Origin: Adiantum capillus-veneris
Taxonomy: Eukaryota; Streptophyta; Polypodiopsida; Polypodiales; Pteridaceae
Direction: 5' to 3'
DNA: 64,000 nucleotides
NCBI GenBank assembly: GCA_014529385.2
Contig: CM043952.1
Location: forward strand, 55,220,619-55,284,618
Below are positions 33,845 to 45,540 of the stretch, piece by piece; the stretch's first letter is position 1; each line of letters opens with the position of its first letter. The position numbers and the translations under genes were made by a program. The notes under the pieces are model-generated. The model did no database searches and was not told where the DNA came from. It saw only the letters and a program-made list of their open reading frames with translations.

Positions 33845-33850
33845 GTATGC
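33838..33850 (+). other. Element B candidate splice donor after a short start codon
   Basis: ATGAGAG|GTATGC, intron from 33845. This is a better plant donor match than the C copy. It joins in phase to 35702. Confidence 0.62.
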
Positions 33851-35701
33851 TCGTCACACTGACTCTAAGTGTTGTTTACTTCAGTTAGTCGCAAAACCTC
33901 GCCGGCATCACAATCACAACCCGTGCACACATACGGTAGATCGGTTATTAGGGAGACCTAGAGGCCACCAAGTGGAACCAAAATTGAAAGGCACAATGCC
34001 TATAGCTTAGGGATCGAGCCTATGACCTCAGAAAGCGTGAAGGAAGCCGCTCAAAAAACCCTAATTTCGCAGGACCTACGAAAGGGCAACTAAACCAAGG
34101 TGATCGGAAATGAGCCAAAATTCATAGACAACAAGCCAATAACCTCGACAAACCGACTGAAGTGTTAGACCATGAAAAAGTTCGTCAAAACGGAGCCTAA
34201 AGTCCCTATCTGACGAAAACCGCACAAAGTGTCACGATACTCTAACGGGCCGACCAAGTGACAAAATGACACCAAATTTAACAAGGTACATCCAAAAAAG
34301 GTCAACTACGAGATGGAATGTGTCCATTCAGGAAAAAAGCTCTTCCACTAGGGCAATTGCCGGCAACAGGCCAGAAAGATGTCCAAATGGTCGTTCTTGG
34401 TGTTGTAAACACCAAAACAACAACTGACTGCTTGGATGGAAGGTCAAAAGGAAATAAAAGACAGCCGGAATCATACAATGACCAAAAGGAACGGCGACCG
34501 TCACCTAAGTGGTCTACTGTGACTCCAGGAACAGCTAAGTGCTGCAAACAGGGAGTACACTCTTCTAAATTGATTAAAAATTGATATGTGTGTCTAGGAG
34601 GGCCTATTAACACCATTGTGGTCAACTAACATTTTAAAAAAAAAAACTGGTAAAAATGACCAAGTACTAGTCTATCGCGATAGACTTGAATTTACAATTA
34701 GACAAGGAAATTTTGACTTTGGCTTCATGAGCTATGCTAACAAGGAATATTAACCACCATTATCAAATCAAAGTGCAAGAGAGATTTTTTTTGGCCAAAT
34801 AACTTAGTCTATCGCGATAGACTTGCTACACCAATAATTGGGGGAAAGACTCTTCAAAATTTTCATAAACTAGACTTGGGGAAGCACATGAAGGCAGTAC
34901 ACCAAATTTGGTGACAGGATGGACTCATATGGCAAGCTGAGAAAGACATACTGACAACTCAGAGTCAGAACAGAACATCTCAAGGGCAGACAGGTAAAAT
35001 TCACATGTGAGGCGTCAAGAAACCTTACATCAACTGGGAGAAGGCAGACAGATGATCACAGAGCCAAAAAATGACAAATTGACACTAAGTACTAGTCTAT
35101 CGCGATAGACTAAGCAGAGGGATACTGGACCAGCTTATCAAAAATTTGAATTAACAGTTGTCTTCAACATGATGCAAGAGGACCACCCACTAAGTTTGAG
35201 CCCAAAACAACACAAAATGAAGGAGATAGACCAACATCTCCTTGGAAGGAATCTGGAAAAATGGGAGTTGATCCAAAAAGGGGTCACTTGACATTCATTT
35301 GAGGTGAAAATGGGATCAGATCATGTGCAAGGTATGGGAAACCAATTGGTGGAGAAACAACTGCAAAAGAGGACCCTGGTCAAAAAAAGGCTAGTCTATT
35401 GCGATAGACAGAGAAAAAGTTGCAAATGAACAGATTTTGAGCTTAGGCTTATAGAGTGACCTTACATGCCCTGTGAACTTACACCACACAAAATTTCAAG
35501 GCATTTGGATTTGTTCTCCTTCACCAACAACATTAATTTGAAGCCGCCAAAGTCGCACAATGGAAGGGCTTGTCTATCTGCTAACATTTTACCTTAACTA
35601 ATCTTGGGACTAAGAAGGCTCATCTAGATGCATGATTAAGTGGTAATCAATTTAGAAGAGTTGTACTTTGTTTGTGCATTAAGTATTAATTGTGAATACA
35701 G
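33845..35701 (+). other. Element B predicted intron of 1857 bp with palindromes
   Basis: GT at 33845 to ACAG at 35698-35701, preceded by an AT-rich stretch (TTAAGTATTAATTGTG) suitable as a branch and acceptor region. No gene is supported inside it. Four palindromes lie at 34669-35409. Confidence 0.6.
34669..35409 (+). repeat. Element B intron palindromes
   Basis: AGTCTATCGCGATAGACT, perfect at 34669-34686, 34806-34823 and 35094-35111, and an imperfect site at 35393-35409. Spacings are 137, 288 and 299. It is the same motif as in this element's leader (22698-23310) and LTR (21595), and unlike the motif of C. Confidence 0.9.
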
Positions 35702-36960
35702 GATCTATGGATGCTTCTCCGGGAAAAAGAAAAGGCAAGAACCTTGCCACGGAAGGTGTAGTACCCTATGCACTTCTACCCAATTCCCTAAAGCCAGCAG
35801 CCACCTGGATACCTGCAGACGTGCAACAGGCAGCAGCCTTTCAGATCTATCAAGGTTCATATGTGGATGACAAAAAAAATTTAGTGGATATTGTGATGAT
35901 CCCCAAGGAGGCTGAAAATTACTTGAAAAGATCACCGCAAAGGTCATGGCTCAAAAAAGTTGGCTTATGGAACTTCGTATCGCTACCACCAGTAGGGATA
36001 GATTTCAAGAGGGTACAACACCTAATTGAGACTATCCAAGAAGATGGAACTTGCAGAGTGACAGGCATGGATAATGAAGTGATGGAAATCCAGATCACCA
36101 AAGAGATCATCAAAGAGGCATTGAAATTGTCAGATCAAGGAGCCAACATGAGAGAAAGAAGGAAAAACCTCATAGTCTACTTGCAAAAGTCCAAACTACC
36201 TTCTTTTGAACTCATAGCAAACCCGGAAGTAAGAGAACTGACACAGATCTACAGTCAGTGTTTGTTGAGCGACAGCAAAAGACCTCCAAGATACACTACA
36301 CCACATGGGAGCATCTCAACCACACTGACATGGGCAATGGGAATGACCCATGAGTTCTATATAGATCACACGTCATATCTATTTGAAGAAATGACAAAGC
36401 TAAGGCAGGACATACCAAATTACATTGCAGAAGGAGAAGTCCTAACCAGAGTAATATACCAGGCCATAGGCGCGGCAGATCAGTTTCCACCTGCCCCTCA
36501 TCAGAACGATTGGCTGGTATTAAGAGAGAATATTGAAGACAGATCACGAAGGAAAGTACCGGCCTCTATTAACACCATTGGAGGACGCAGGCTGGAAAGA
36601 GTAACAAGAAGTACACAAGAAAAGATGGAAGAAGAAAGAAGAACTGAAGACGAAGATGCTCGACTAAAGAAGCAGAAAGTGGAAATGGAAAGCAACACCA
36701 GGTTGCAGACGATAGCAAAAATGGAAAGGATGCTAGAAGGATTTGCTCTAGAGAGATCTCTACGAGGCGATGTAGGCGCCACTTGGAAACCTTCTAGTAG
36801 CAGTTACACACTGAGAATGAAGAATAGAAACAACCCAGCTTTTGAGTTGGACTGGTTCGAGAGGTACATCCAAGAAAGAAATGCTAGGGATGAACCAGAA
36901 TTGCTACTAGAAGAGGAGGATCTCCAAACTTTGAGATATCAGTTGAGGCCAACTTCATGA
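35702..36960 (+). CDS. Element B extra gene, N-terminal part (unknown function)
   Basis: Open from the predicted exon start; the first internal Met is at 35707. About 420 residues: a globular N-terminal region with Phe-Lys-Arg-Val, Glu-Asp-Gly, Arg-Val-Thr and later Met-Thr-His-Glu-Phe-Tyr and Asn-Asp-Trp-Leu motifs, then a charged helical segment near 36600-36760. It aligns with C 18006-19085, with many replacements but the same motifs, as expected of a once-selected protein. It ends at TGA 36958, after which homologous coding continues. No signal peptide or membrane helix. Family not recognised. Confidence 0.7.
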
Positions 36961-38440
36961 GAGCAAGAAACACTGCCACCATCACCAAGGCCAGATACAA
37001 GTGAGAGGCAATCTACCCCACCTGCTGACTCTAATTCGCATTCAGAAATCTCACATCGTGATGAGAGAGTTAATACACCACCCAGTGAAGAAGAAGAAGA
37101 AGAAGAAGAAGAAGAAGAAGAAGAAGAAGAAGAAGAAAGAACAGATGGTCGCCCAAACACTGGAACCATATCGCCGCAAGTGATAAAGGCAAGCAAAAGG
37201 AGGTGGATCAGACAAAAGATAAAGCTTCCTCCTCTCAAGAAATTGAGCTGGAAGCTACTATAGATGAAGATTTTCAGTCAATGGAGACAATACTAAACCG
37301 AACAAGACTGCACAGTCAATGGCTAGCTGATCAGAACAGGTCCAACAAAATGAGGTTAAAAAAAACCCATGGAGAAGTTCAAAGACTGCAGGAGCAAAGG
37401 GAGGACACTCTAAAGCTGATCAGCATCAGAGATGCTGAGATCTTGGGGCTCAAAAGCACAGTAAATCTCCTCAAAGAAAATTTACAGGAGTCTGAAGACT
37501 TCAATGCCATTTGTGAAGATACAATCAACGTATTCCTTGAAGATGTCAGTGACAGAGATGAACACATAAATAAGTTGGAAAAAGAAAAGCAAGATGCGCT
37601 GGAGACAGTCAAAAGTTTGCAAGTCGTCATCGATGACTTACAAAGTGAAATCAAAGATTTGAGAGCAGTAACAGATATACAAGAAAGGGAAATCGAACGA
37701 GCTAGGAAGCAAAAAACGCCGCTACCAACAACACCGGTAGTCCACCCAGAAGAAGAAGTGGTTGCACTGAAGAGGGAGCTGGAGTTGGAAAGAAAACAAC
37801 GCTTAATGATAGTTGAAAGTGCGCTTAGAGTAGAGGACCAAATTTCAGACTTACAAAGTGAACAACAACAAGGACCAGCTCCTGACAGTGAAATGGAAAG
37901 CATTGTTTCCAAATCACTAAGGGAAGAAAATGAAAACTTGCATATCAGGTTAAAACAGTTAGAGGAGTCTGCCGCTCAAAAAGAAATGGAATTTCAAGCT
38001 CTACAAATCAATAGTAGAACAATGGCTGCGCAAATCGCAAGTCTATAAACTGCAAGGCAACACCAAGGACATGTACGAGTGCACCTGGAGCAAGCAACAA
38101 CGAATCTGGCTGGACTCGCCGAAGTATATGGGGGTCAAGATGAGTACGAGGAAGAATCAGATGAACAGGAGACCCTAGATACACAGACTGATCAAACTGG
38201 CTCCAAAGACCAAGAAATAGAAGAAGATTCAGTCACGAGAATGGAAGAGCAGAGGCTGGCCGAGCAGATGGAAAAACAATCTGAAATGATATGGTACAAG
38301 GAAATGCAACTAGAAAAGGAGTTGCTACAAGGGCTCTCCAGATCAAGCAAAACAGCAGCAGAGCTACGGAAGGAATGCAATGCCCCCATGTTACCCTATG
38401 CTCTGCTGAAATACTAAACTCTAACACATCAACGGCAGCT
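36961..38440 (+). pseudogene. Element B extra gene, acidic link and coiled coil
   Basis: A (GAA)n-type tract encodes poly-Glu at about 37084-37140. A frame change near 37200 leads into 281 open codons (37203-38048) of heptad-rich coiled coil, continued at 38079-38417. It is equivalent to C 19442-20556. Long coiled coils commonly mediate self-association. Stops at 38046 and 38415 interrupt it. Confidence 0.65.
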
Positions 38441-39122
38441 CGAAAAAGAAGCACAAGTGACAGTGTTTGAAGGAGAATTACAGGATCGGGAACAGCAAAA
38501 TAGAATAGTAGACAGCCAGCCAAAGTGGAGGCGTCAATGGATTTTGGATCATCCTAATAACCTGATCCACTTAGTCAATGCACCGCCTGAGCTGAGGAGT
38601 GACAGAACTTTTTGCCCAACTCCCCAAACATACACCTACAGCCAACATAAAGCACTACAGAGCAGAAATCCGACATGGCTAAATTATCCAGTATTGCCAG
38701 GGCCAGCAGAGGGAGAGAGAATATCCGGTTCTTACATGGTGAAAACCCTTCAGGGCGCCATCGCAGAATTCGGAGGCTCTCCCGATCTATCCTGCAAGAT
38801 GCTATGCAAAATAGCTCAAACCTTTTTGGCCTGTCTCACAGTCTTCTCAGAAAGCTGGACGTCAGAGTATATAAATACCAAAAGAAGCATCTCAGAGCTG
38901 TCATACGATCTAAGTGGACCACCTACAGAGCCGGTATTGTATGCCTATTTCAAACGGCTAATGTTTCTGCCAATCTACCATCTCCAAACCTTCGAAGAAG
39001 CATTTTACACAGGCTTCTTCATGTACAAGTCAAAAAATTTTGGCCCATTAATGGCAAGCGAGTCTATGCGATATGATGCGTTTCTACATCAAATCAACCA
39101 AGAAAGACGACAACAACAATGA
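38441..39122 (+). CDS. Element B extra gene, C-terminal domain
   Basis: About 220 open codons with Gln-Pro-Lys-Trp-Arg, Trp-Leu-Asn-Tyr-Pro, Tyr-Met-Val-Lys-Thr-Leu and Phe-Tyr-Thr-Gly-Phe-Phe motifs, all of which recur in C (20700-20960 and 40097-40449). Ends at TGA 39120, just before the purine tract. This is the best-conserved part of the extra gene. Function unknown. Confidence 0.7.
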
Positions 39123-39154
39123 AGACAAAGACGATCATGTTGTGGTAGACATGA

Positions 39155-39170
39155 ATTAGGAGGGGGGGAG
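39155..39170 (+). other. Element B 3' polypurine tract
   Basis: TTAGGAGGGGGGGAG abuts the TG of the 3' LTR. Its core TAGGAGGGGGGGAG also occurs in the internal tract of element C at 15217-15230. Confidence 0.88.
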
Positions 39171-40091
39171 TGTTGGAGCCCCATTTGTCCAACTGTTGTA
39201 ATGAGCCCATCTTGTAAAGCATATCAAATTCCCATTTTATGTCAAAGACGTCTTATCATTTTGATCCATTCGTCTAGGTTATGTAAAGATTAATCAGTTA
39301 GTTAGGACTCAGATTTGTTCCCACTTTGTAATAAGGAGTAAGAGAACCCCATGTACATTTTTGAGCTAAGGTGACTAAAGTATAAAAGTCACCTTAGAAC
39401 CATTTTTGAAAAACATTTGAATATTAATTCTGTGTCGTACGAGTCTGAGAGAGAGAGAGAGAGAGAAAGAGAGTGAGTGTGTCTTATCCTCTTTGCTACG
39501 TGCTTCTCCCTCACTGGATTCACGATGTGACCACACCATCGCGGTAGTCTTTCCGAGAGCTACGTGCCCATGCCACACATTCACCTGATCGCGATCAATC
39601 CTTCCTTGAGCTTGTTTTGCTTGTAAGTAGCACAAACAGTGTCTATTTTCAATAATCAAGTGCTTTATGGAATGAGAAAGAGATTAGCTACACATAGATA
39701 CTCATAAACTTAAGTTTCGCCCACTTTTGGATTATGACCTGTTAGTCTATCGCGACTGTATTCGAGATAACTAGGGTTCAAATCTGGTGAGATTAGACTT
39801 ACAGGTAAGTATATCCTAGTGAGAGGATGGTGCGTAGTAAGTTTGATGCGATTCCGAGTTCATTGGAAGTGTAAACGGTGTTGTGAGCGTTTAGGGATAG
39901 AGTGGGTTGCATTCTACCAGGATTAGTGATTGATGCATCATAAAAGTGCGCACGTGTAGATTGGTCTCAGCTTGACAAGCTAACGAGATTGCCTACGTGC
40001 ACCTATGGGTTAGTTGTGTCATTGGATGATAAGTATGTTGTCTGTGTCGTGCTCGTGAGTATGAACAGGGGAGAAGTTCTACCCTAAAACA
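39171..40091 (+). repeat. Element B 3' LTR
   Basis: 921 bp, matching 20968-21932; TATAAAAG at 39381-39388 and the palindrome half-site at 39744-39755. It is followed by the CGGGC duplication. Confidence 0.94.
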
Positions 40092-40096
40092 CGGGC

Positions 40097-40449
40097 GCCA
40101 TCAAATTGTTTACTGGCTCGCCTGACCTATCTTGCATTATGATGAGAAAGATTTGCAAAACCCTTTTGGCAGTCTTCGAGATATTCAAACGAGGCCAGGT
40201 GACAGACAATATCTTCTTCTTTCAGATACATACAGATATGCATACAATTTGTCTGGTCAGCCTTTCAAGGAGGTGATACATGCATTGTATCAAAGGATCA
40301 TGTTTTTGCCATCCTATCACCTCCACACCTTTGAAGATGCTTTCTACACCGGCTTCTTCACAATTAGCATTGACATATTCGGCCCAACACTACTGGCTCA
40401 ACATGCAAGATATGAGTCGTTGCTCAAGATGAGAGAAAGCCTAAGATGA
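40097..40449 (+). pseudogene. Element C extra gene, C-terminal remainder
   Basis: Continues the gene cut at 20967. It includes Phe-Tyr-Thr-Gly-Phe-Phe and Phe-Gly-Pro motifs found in B at 39003-39050, and ends at TGA 40447-40449. The frame changes once near 40130. Confidence 0.75.
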
Positions 40450-40487
40450 AAAAGCAGCTCAACATCCATGTCGGGGACGACATGAGC

Positions 40488-40504
40488 AAGGATGGGGGGG
40501 GGGG
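40488..40504 (+). other. Element C 3' polypurine tract
   Basis: AAGGATGGGGGGGGGGG directly before the TG of the LTR. Confidence 0.82.
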
Positions 40505-41431
40505 TGTTAGAAGCTGGACACACCCTATGGAAAATGACTGCTCGGCAAATTATTATTTTTTATAATTATTCATTTATTGAGGAAACCCGACGTTTTACCT
40601 TTGTAAATATTGGGGCTTACAGAAGTTTCCAGATTGTATCCCAGTTTTGACATTTAGATTGAGTACATGGTTAGAATGGAACATTAGGGTTTGAGAATTG
40701 TAAGGTATTTATACCACTTTTTGACCTTAATGAAGAACCTTTTGTCATTTTAAAAAGTTTGAAGTCTGTGAGTGAGCGTACTATGTACGAGAGAGAGTGA
40801 GAGCTTCATCTTGATGCTACGCACGCACCAGTGTCAGAATCGAGTGCGGAGAAGTGCAGCATGTTGCCCCCGACGAGAGCTACACACCAATACCTACATT
40901 GCGTGCGTACGGTTCCGTTTTGCGAGCTCCATCTACGAGCTTCATCTGGTGATTCGCTGAGCATACGTTGTTCGATTTTGCATTGCAGCATATCCACGCG
41001 TTCGTATTGAGTAGAGCTACACATTAGGCACTTTAGTTTTTGGAAACGACGACCTGCAAATTTTGGCTAGACATCCTATGTGATTTTGCACCAGGTGTTT
41101 TGGGTTGGGATTATGGTTCATAGACCTTAGGGAGAGCGACCTAGTGGTGTTAGTAGGGTCTCCTTCAAGTTCTATGGCGTTTCGAGATTGTTTGATGGGT
41201 GTTCGGCTCTAGAAAGTGTTGTAAGAAGTTTCCTCTTATGCACTCCTGAAGGCTGTAGCTTAGACATTGGGTAGAGATCTCTGTAGGAATTAGTTAGGAG
41301 TCGGTTGAGTGTAGGTTGACATTCTATGCTTGCTTCCACGCGCCTGTGGGTCGAGCTTCGTCCTTAGCTGACAAATCTTGTTAGGTGAGCTCTCACTGTG
41401 CTGACGTCCGTCGCGGCGTATCCGTCCAACA
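40505..41431 (+). repeat. Element C 3' LTR
   Basis: Starts TGTTAGAAGC and ends CCAACA, about 927 bp, close to the LTR length of B and D. TATTTATA at 40706-40713, a GA run at about 40790-40802, and the half-site AGACATCCTA at 41069-41078, which matches the palindromes of its own intron. The right end also fits the point where gene G resumes. Its 5' partner is outside the window. Confidence 0.75.
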
Positions 41432-42215
41432 CCTCCCCTGCCTTGTGGTAGTATGTTATGTGTACAAAAATGGTTACTTGACTAGAGTGCCAATGCATTG
41501 ACTGAATCTCATTTTGTTCCTTGATGGCATAATTATTTGCAAAATCAACAACTGACATGTTGACATCATCCGAAAATCGAAGAAGGCAATCCTTGAATTG
41601 TTGTCCTTACCATCGAGCCACATAGTTAGGAGTGACAAAGAGCTCCAACTTGGTCTTCAAGAGTTGAAGAAACTCCCAACACTCCATTTCTTTGTGCAAA
41701 AGATCTTTTCTTTTGTTACTATTTCCATGCTTGTCTTGAGCTTGTACATATGAAAATACTTTCACATTAATACTATTACTTGGCTTTGATGTCTCCAAGC
41801 AGCATAATTCCAACGTACTCACTCCACATGTCAAACACTCTCCCATCAGGCATTCCCTTCTATGGAAAACTGCATCTGCAGGCTTTGGACAGAGAACAGA
41901 CTCCCACATATGTGTGATACCTTTGAACGTGTGTTGTGAAGCCAAGAAACCCTTGCTAATGTTCTCACCTGGGGCACAAATACTTCATATACAGTCACAA
42001 CCTGCTCTATGCAACCCAAAAGCACGAGAGCGCATGTGGTTCAGTGTGTCCTTCAAAAAAGACATTTGCACATGGTATTCGCAACAACATGTGTATCTAT
42101 CCTTCAGCCGCATACAAAAGAATGGCTTCAACATCTTAAAAATTCTCATGCCAATCTTGCAATCTAGATGTTTTTCCTTGAATCTATGAAAGAACTCAAC
42201 CGGCAACATCCAAAT
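41432..42215 (-). pseudogene. Gene G, downstream part: unidentified transposon-like protein cut by element C
   Basis: Reading leftward, about 260 residues in two or three broken frames. These include a Cys-Cys-Cys-Glu-Tyr-His motif (near 42080), then Val-Val-Asp-Phe-Ala-Asn-Asn-Tyr, Glu-Ile-Gln-Ser-Met-His-Trp and Val-His-Ile-Thr-Tyr up to the LTR boundary. I have seen this combination in uncharacterized repeat-type proteins of plants and other eukaryotes, but I cannot name the family. An in-frame stop lies near 41606. The other side of the C insertion is outside the window. Confidence 0.5.
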
Positions 42216-43990
42216 GATGATCAGTTTTCAGATTGCTAACTAGGACATCCAACAATTTCATAAAAACAAATCATATTGACAATCAACATCCTAATGTGCA
42301 TGCAACAGTGTATGTTAACTAGCATAAAGAGTGTTAGATAGCATATATCTTGTGTTTAACAGGTAACTCTGTATGCAAGGTAGAGCACAAGGCATGCTAA
42401 CTAGCACATACCATATGCTAACTAGCATATTCATTAGGACACCCATCATGCTGTTGAGCATACTAGGTGTTAACTAGCAGAAATTATGCTAATTAGCATA
42501 CATCTTGTGCTGACTAGCTAGCTCTGTATGCTAGGTAGAACACAAGGAATGCTAACTAGCATAATCCATATGCTAACTAGCATACCCAGCCCAGCTGCTA
42601 GTTCTAACTAGCATAAACCTTGTCTTAAATAGCATACTCATCATGCTAGTGAGCATACTAGTTGTTAACTTGCATAACTTTTGTATTGACCAACTAACTA
42701 TGTATGCTAGGTAGAGCAGAAGGCATGATAATTAGCATACTCCATATGCTAACTAGCATACCCAGCCCAACTTCTAGTTCTAACTAGCATAACCCTTGTC
42801 TTAAGTAGCATACCCATCATGCTAGTGAGCATACTAGTTGTTAACTAGCATAAGTGGTGTTAATTTGCATACTTTTTTTGTTGACCAACTGACTCTGTAT
42901 GCTATTTATAACTCAAGGCCTGGTAACTAGCATACTCCATATGCTAACTAGCAAACTCCATGTGCTAACTAGCATATTCACTTTCTGTTAGACATTGTAC
43001 TTATCATGCAATTGAGCATACTAGGTATGTAACTAGCATACTCGGTATGTTAACTAGCATACCAGGTATGTTAATTATCATACATATTGTGTTAACCAAC
43101 TAGTTCTGTATGCTATTTAGCACCCAAAGCATGCTAATTAGCATACTCCATATGCTAACTAGCACAGTCCATATGGTAACTAGCAGAATCCATATGCTAA
43201 CTAGCACAGTCTAACTAGCACAGTCTATATGCTAACTATCATACTCACTATGCTATCTACTATACGCATTAGGATACCCATCATGCTATTGAGCATACTA
43301 GGTGCTAACTAGCATAAATGATGTTAATTAGCATACATCTTGTGCTGACTAGCTAGCTTTATATGCTAGGTAGAACACAAGGCATGCTAACTAGCATACT
43401 CCTTATGCCAACCAACATACTCCATATGCTTACTAGCATACCCAGCCCAACTGCTAGTTTTAACTAGCATAACCCTTGTCTTAAATAGCATACCCATCAT
43501 GCTAGTGAGCATACTAGGTGTTAACTAGCATAAGTGGTGTTAACTTGCATACCCTTTTTGTTGACCAACTAACTATGTATGCTATTTAGAATTGAAGGTC
43601 TGCTAACTAGCATACTCCGTATGCTACCTAGCAAACTCCATATGCTAACTAGCATAATCACTTTCTATTAGACAATGTACTTATCATGCAATTGAGCATA
43701 CTAGGTATGTAACTAGCATACTAGGTTTGCTAACTAGTATACCAAGTATGTTAATTAGCATACATATTGTGTTAACCAACTAGCTCTGTATGCTATTTAG
43801 AACCCAAGACATGCTAGCTAGCATACTCCATATGCTAACTAGCATAGTCAATATGCTAACCAACACAGTCCATATGTTAACTAGCAAAAGTCTACAGATC
43901 AGTATGCTATTGGTCAGCATATACAAGTTACTAAGCACTAGAGATGCAATGCATAAAATGCATAAGTTATGGTACAAGTATTTGATTGAT
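42216..43990. repeat. Minisatellite of near-palindromic TATGCTAACTAGCATA units
   Basis: From about 42290 to 43910 the sequence is dominated by variants of a 16-base unit whose arms TATGCTA and TAGCATA are inverted about a 2-base centre. Units are irregularly spaced. Larger blocks recur: about 42434-42700 resembles 43270-43530, and about 42767-43200 resembles 43446-43880. It lies between two parts of gene G, so it is probably an expanded intron or insertion. Confidence 0.85.
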
Positions 43991-44039
43991 CACTTGAGGC
44001 TCATCTAGGAGGTGCACTGGGTGTTCTATGTACCTTTTC

Positions 44040-44740
44040 CTCCCCATCCTCTTTTTACAAACATCCTTCTTGATTTCGGTGAAACGTGAGTCTCCACTTT
44101 CCAAAATTGTAGAACAATTCCTTGATTTCATCTATGATAGGGCTATGACGACTTGTTGCTTGTGACATGCAACCAATGAAAACAATCGACCATCAACATC
44201 GGGCTTCGCCTATCGTGATCACGCCTTGTGCAAGGTGCGATGATTGACATTTAGGACCCTGGTAATTTTTGTAATAGGCATGTTTTCCTTTGAATTCAAC
44301 ATCATCTGCAATGCTGCATTCTTAAAAAAAAACTACTCATTGGAACCTGGCTGCTTGACGGTAGCCAGTGTGCTGTGGACATTGGAGACAATTGCGGTCT
44401 GTATAGCAGCCTCCTCCTCGAAAGACTCATCATGGATCGCATGAACATGCGGATGTTGAGCAACAAGATTCCAGATTTCCCACATTTCTTGTGTACTAAA
44501 ACCTTCAGTCCTACTCTTGAAAGCTCTCACAATCTTGGAGGAGATTTTCTTTTTCTTGTCATGTTGAGGGCATGATGTTGTCGCTCAAATCTCATTTGTT
44601 TCTGCTCCCGTTGTTTCCTCTTTCTTACTCTCTCATATTCCCTGATTATAGAAAGAGCTGTATCTTAGGAGTTGTAATTCATTGCCTATAGTGGCTCTCT
44701 TCTGCTTTTTCCTGAGAACTGTAGACATGCATAATATGTT
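44040..44740 (-). pseudogene. Gene G, upstream part
   Basis: Reading leftward: a helical charged region (44530-44330 open), an Asn-His-Arg-Thr stretch near 44230, and a Phe-Thr-Glu-Ile-Lys-Lys-Asp-Val-Cys-Lys-Lys-Arg block near 44060-44090. It is interrupted by stops and an A-run near 44325. Order and strand agree with the downstream part at 41432-42215. Exon limits cannot be fixed. Confidence 0.4.
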
Positions 44741-45052
44741 ACTTACTTAAAATCACTTGAATGTATAGCTGTCAACACTTGATGTTGTAATACACACATA
44801 CTATGAACAAATGCCCTCACAAAACTATAGATGTGACCAACAAAACCAATGACTTCATTTGGAGTGGGTGGGCTAACATAAGATTTTCTTACCATCAGAT
44901 TACAGTACGGCTCCATTTCTAGCATTGGAGCTAGTGGCAATAATGTTGGCTGATGGTTCTCCATTTCTATAGGTCTGTGTCAAAACAAGAGCAAGAGCTT
45001 AGCTTTGACAACTAATCTCTCAAGCAGGATTCCCAGTGTAAGGAACGAACGA
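44741..45052. other. Stretch without a supported gene
   Basis: An open frame on the minus strand (44964-44743) could be an upstream exon of gene G, but I see no family motif. Nothing else is recognised before the microsatellite. Confidence 0.4.

Positions 45053-45540
<488 letters not shown>

Larger units (their letters stand above)
20968..40091 (+). mobile_element. Element B: giant Ty3/gypsy-type LTR retrotransposon, 19.1 kb, structurally complete
   Basis: LTRs at 20968-21932 and 39171-40091 start TGTTGGAGCC and end AAAACA. A perfect 5-bp duplication CGGGC flanks it (20963-20967 and 40092-40096). The primer site matches tRNA-Asp. Contents in order are palindromic leader, gag, protease, RT, RNase H, partial integrase, second protease, internal purine tract, intron, extra gene and 3' purine tract. 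A single RNase H and the tRNA-Asp primer recall the Athila side of the plant Athila/Tat group, but the lineage is not certain. LTRs differ at roughly 3 percent of sites by eye, mostly transitions. Confidence 0.93.
1..41431 (+). mobile_element. Element C: outer giant Ty3/gypsy-type LTR retrotransposon, 5' end outside window, split by elements A and B
   Basis: Its pieces lie at 1-46, 8760-20967 and 40097-41431. Reading order is gag end, protease, RT, RNase H, integrase, second protease, long spacer, extra gene, polypurine tract and 3' LTR. Each piece aligns by translation with element B in the same order. Element A interrupts its gag region and element B its last gene. In both places the frame of C resumes in phase once one copy of the target duplication is removed, which shows that C was there first. 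The right boundary at 41431 is inferred from the LTR ending in CA and from the abrupt end of the interrupted gene G. The left LTR is not in the window. Confidence 0.85.

Noticed and set aside
33542-34625. Host-like open frames in the leader and intron of B
   Set aside because: They are short, unlike the matching region of C, and overlap on both strands. No evidence of a gene.
35702-39122. Envelope-like gene
   Set aside because: Its position after pol suggested it, but no signal peptide, membrane helix or cysteine pattern is visible, and the middle is a cytoplasmic-type coiled coil.
42290-43910. CRISPR-like array
   Set aside because: Repeats are variable, spacing is irregular, the spacers are themselves repeat-like, and the setting is a plant genome with no cas genes. 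It is a minisatellite.
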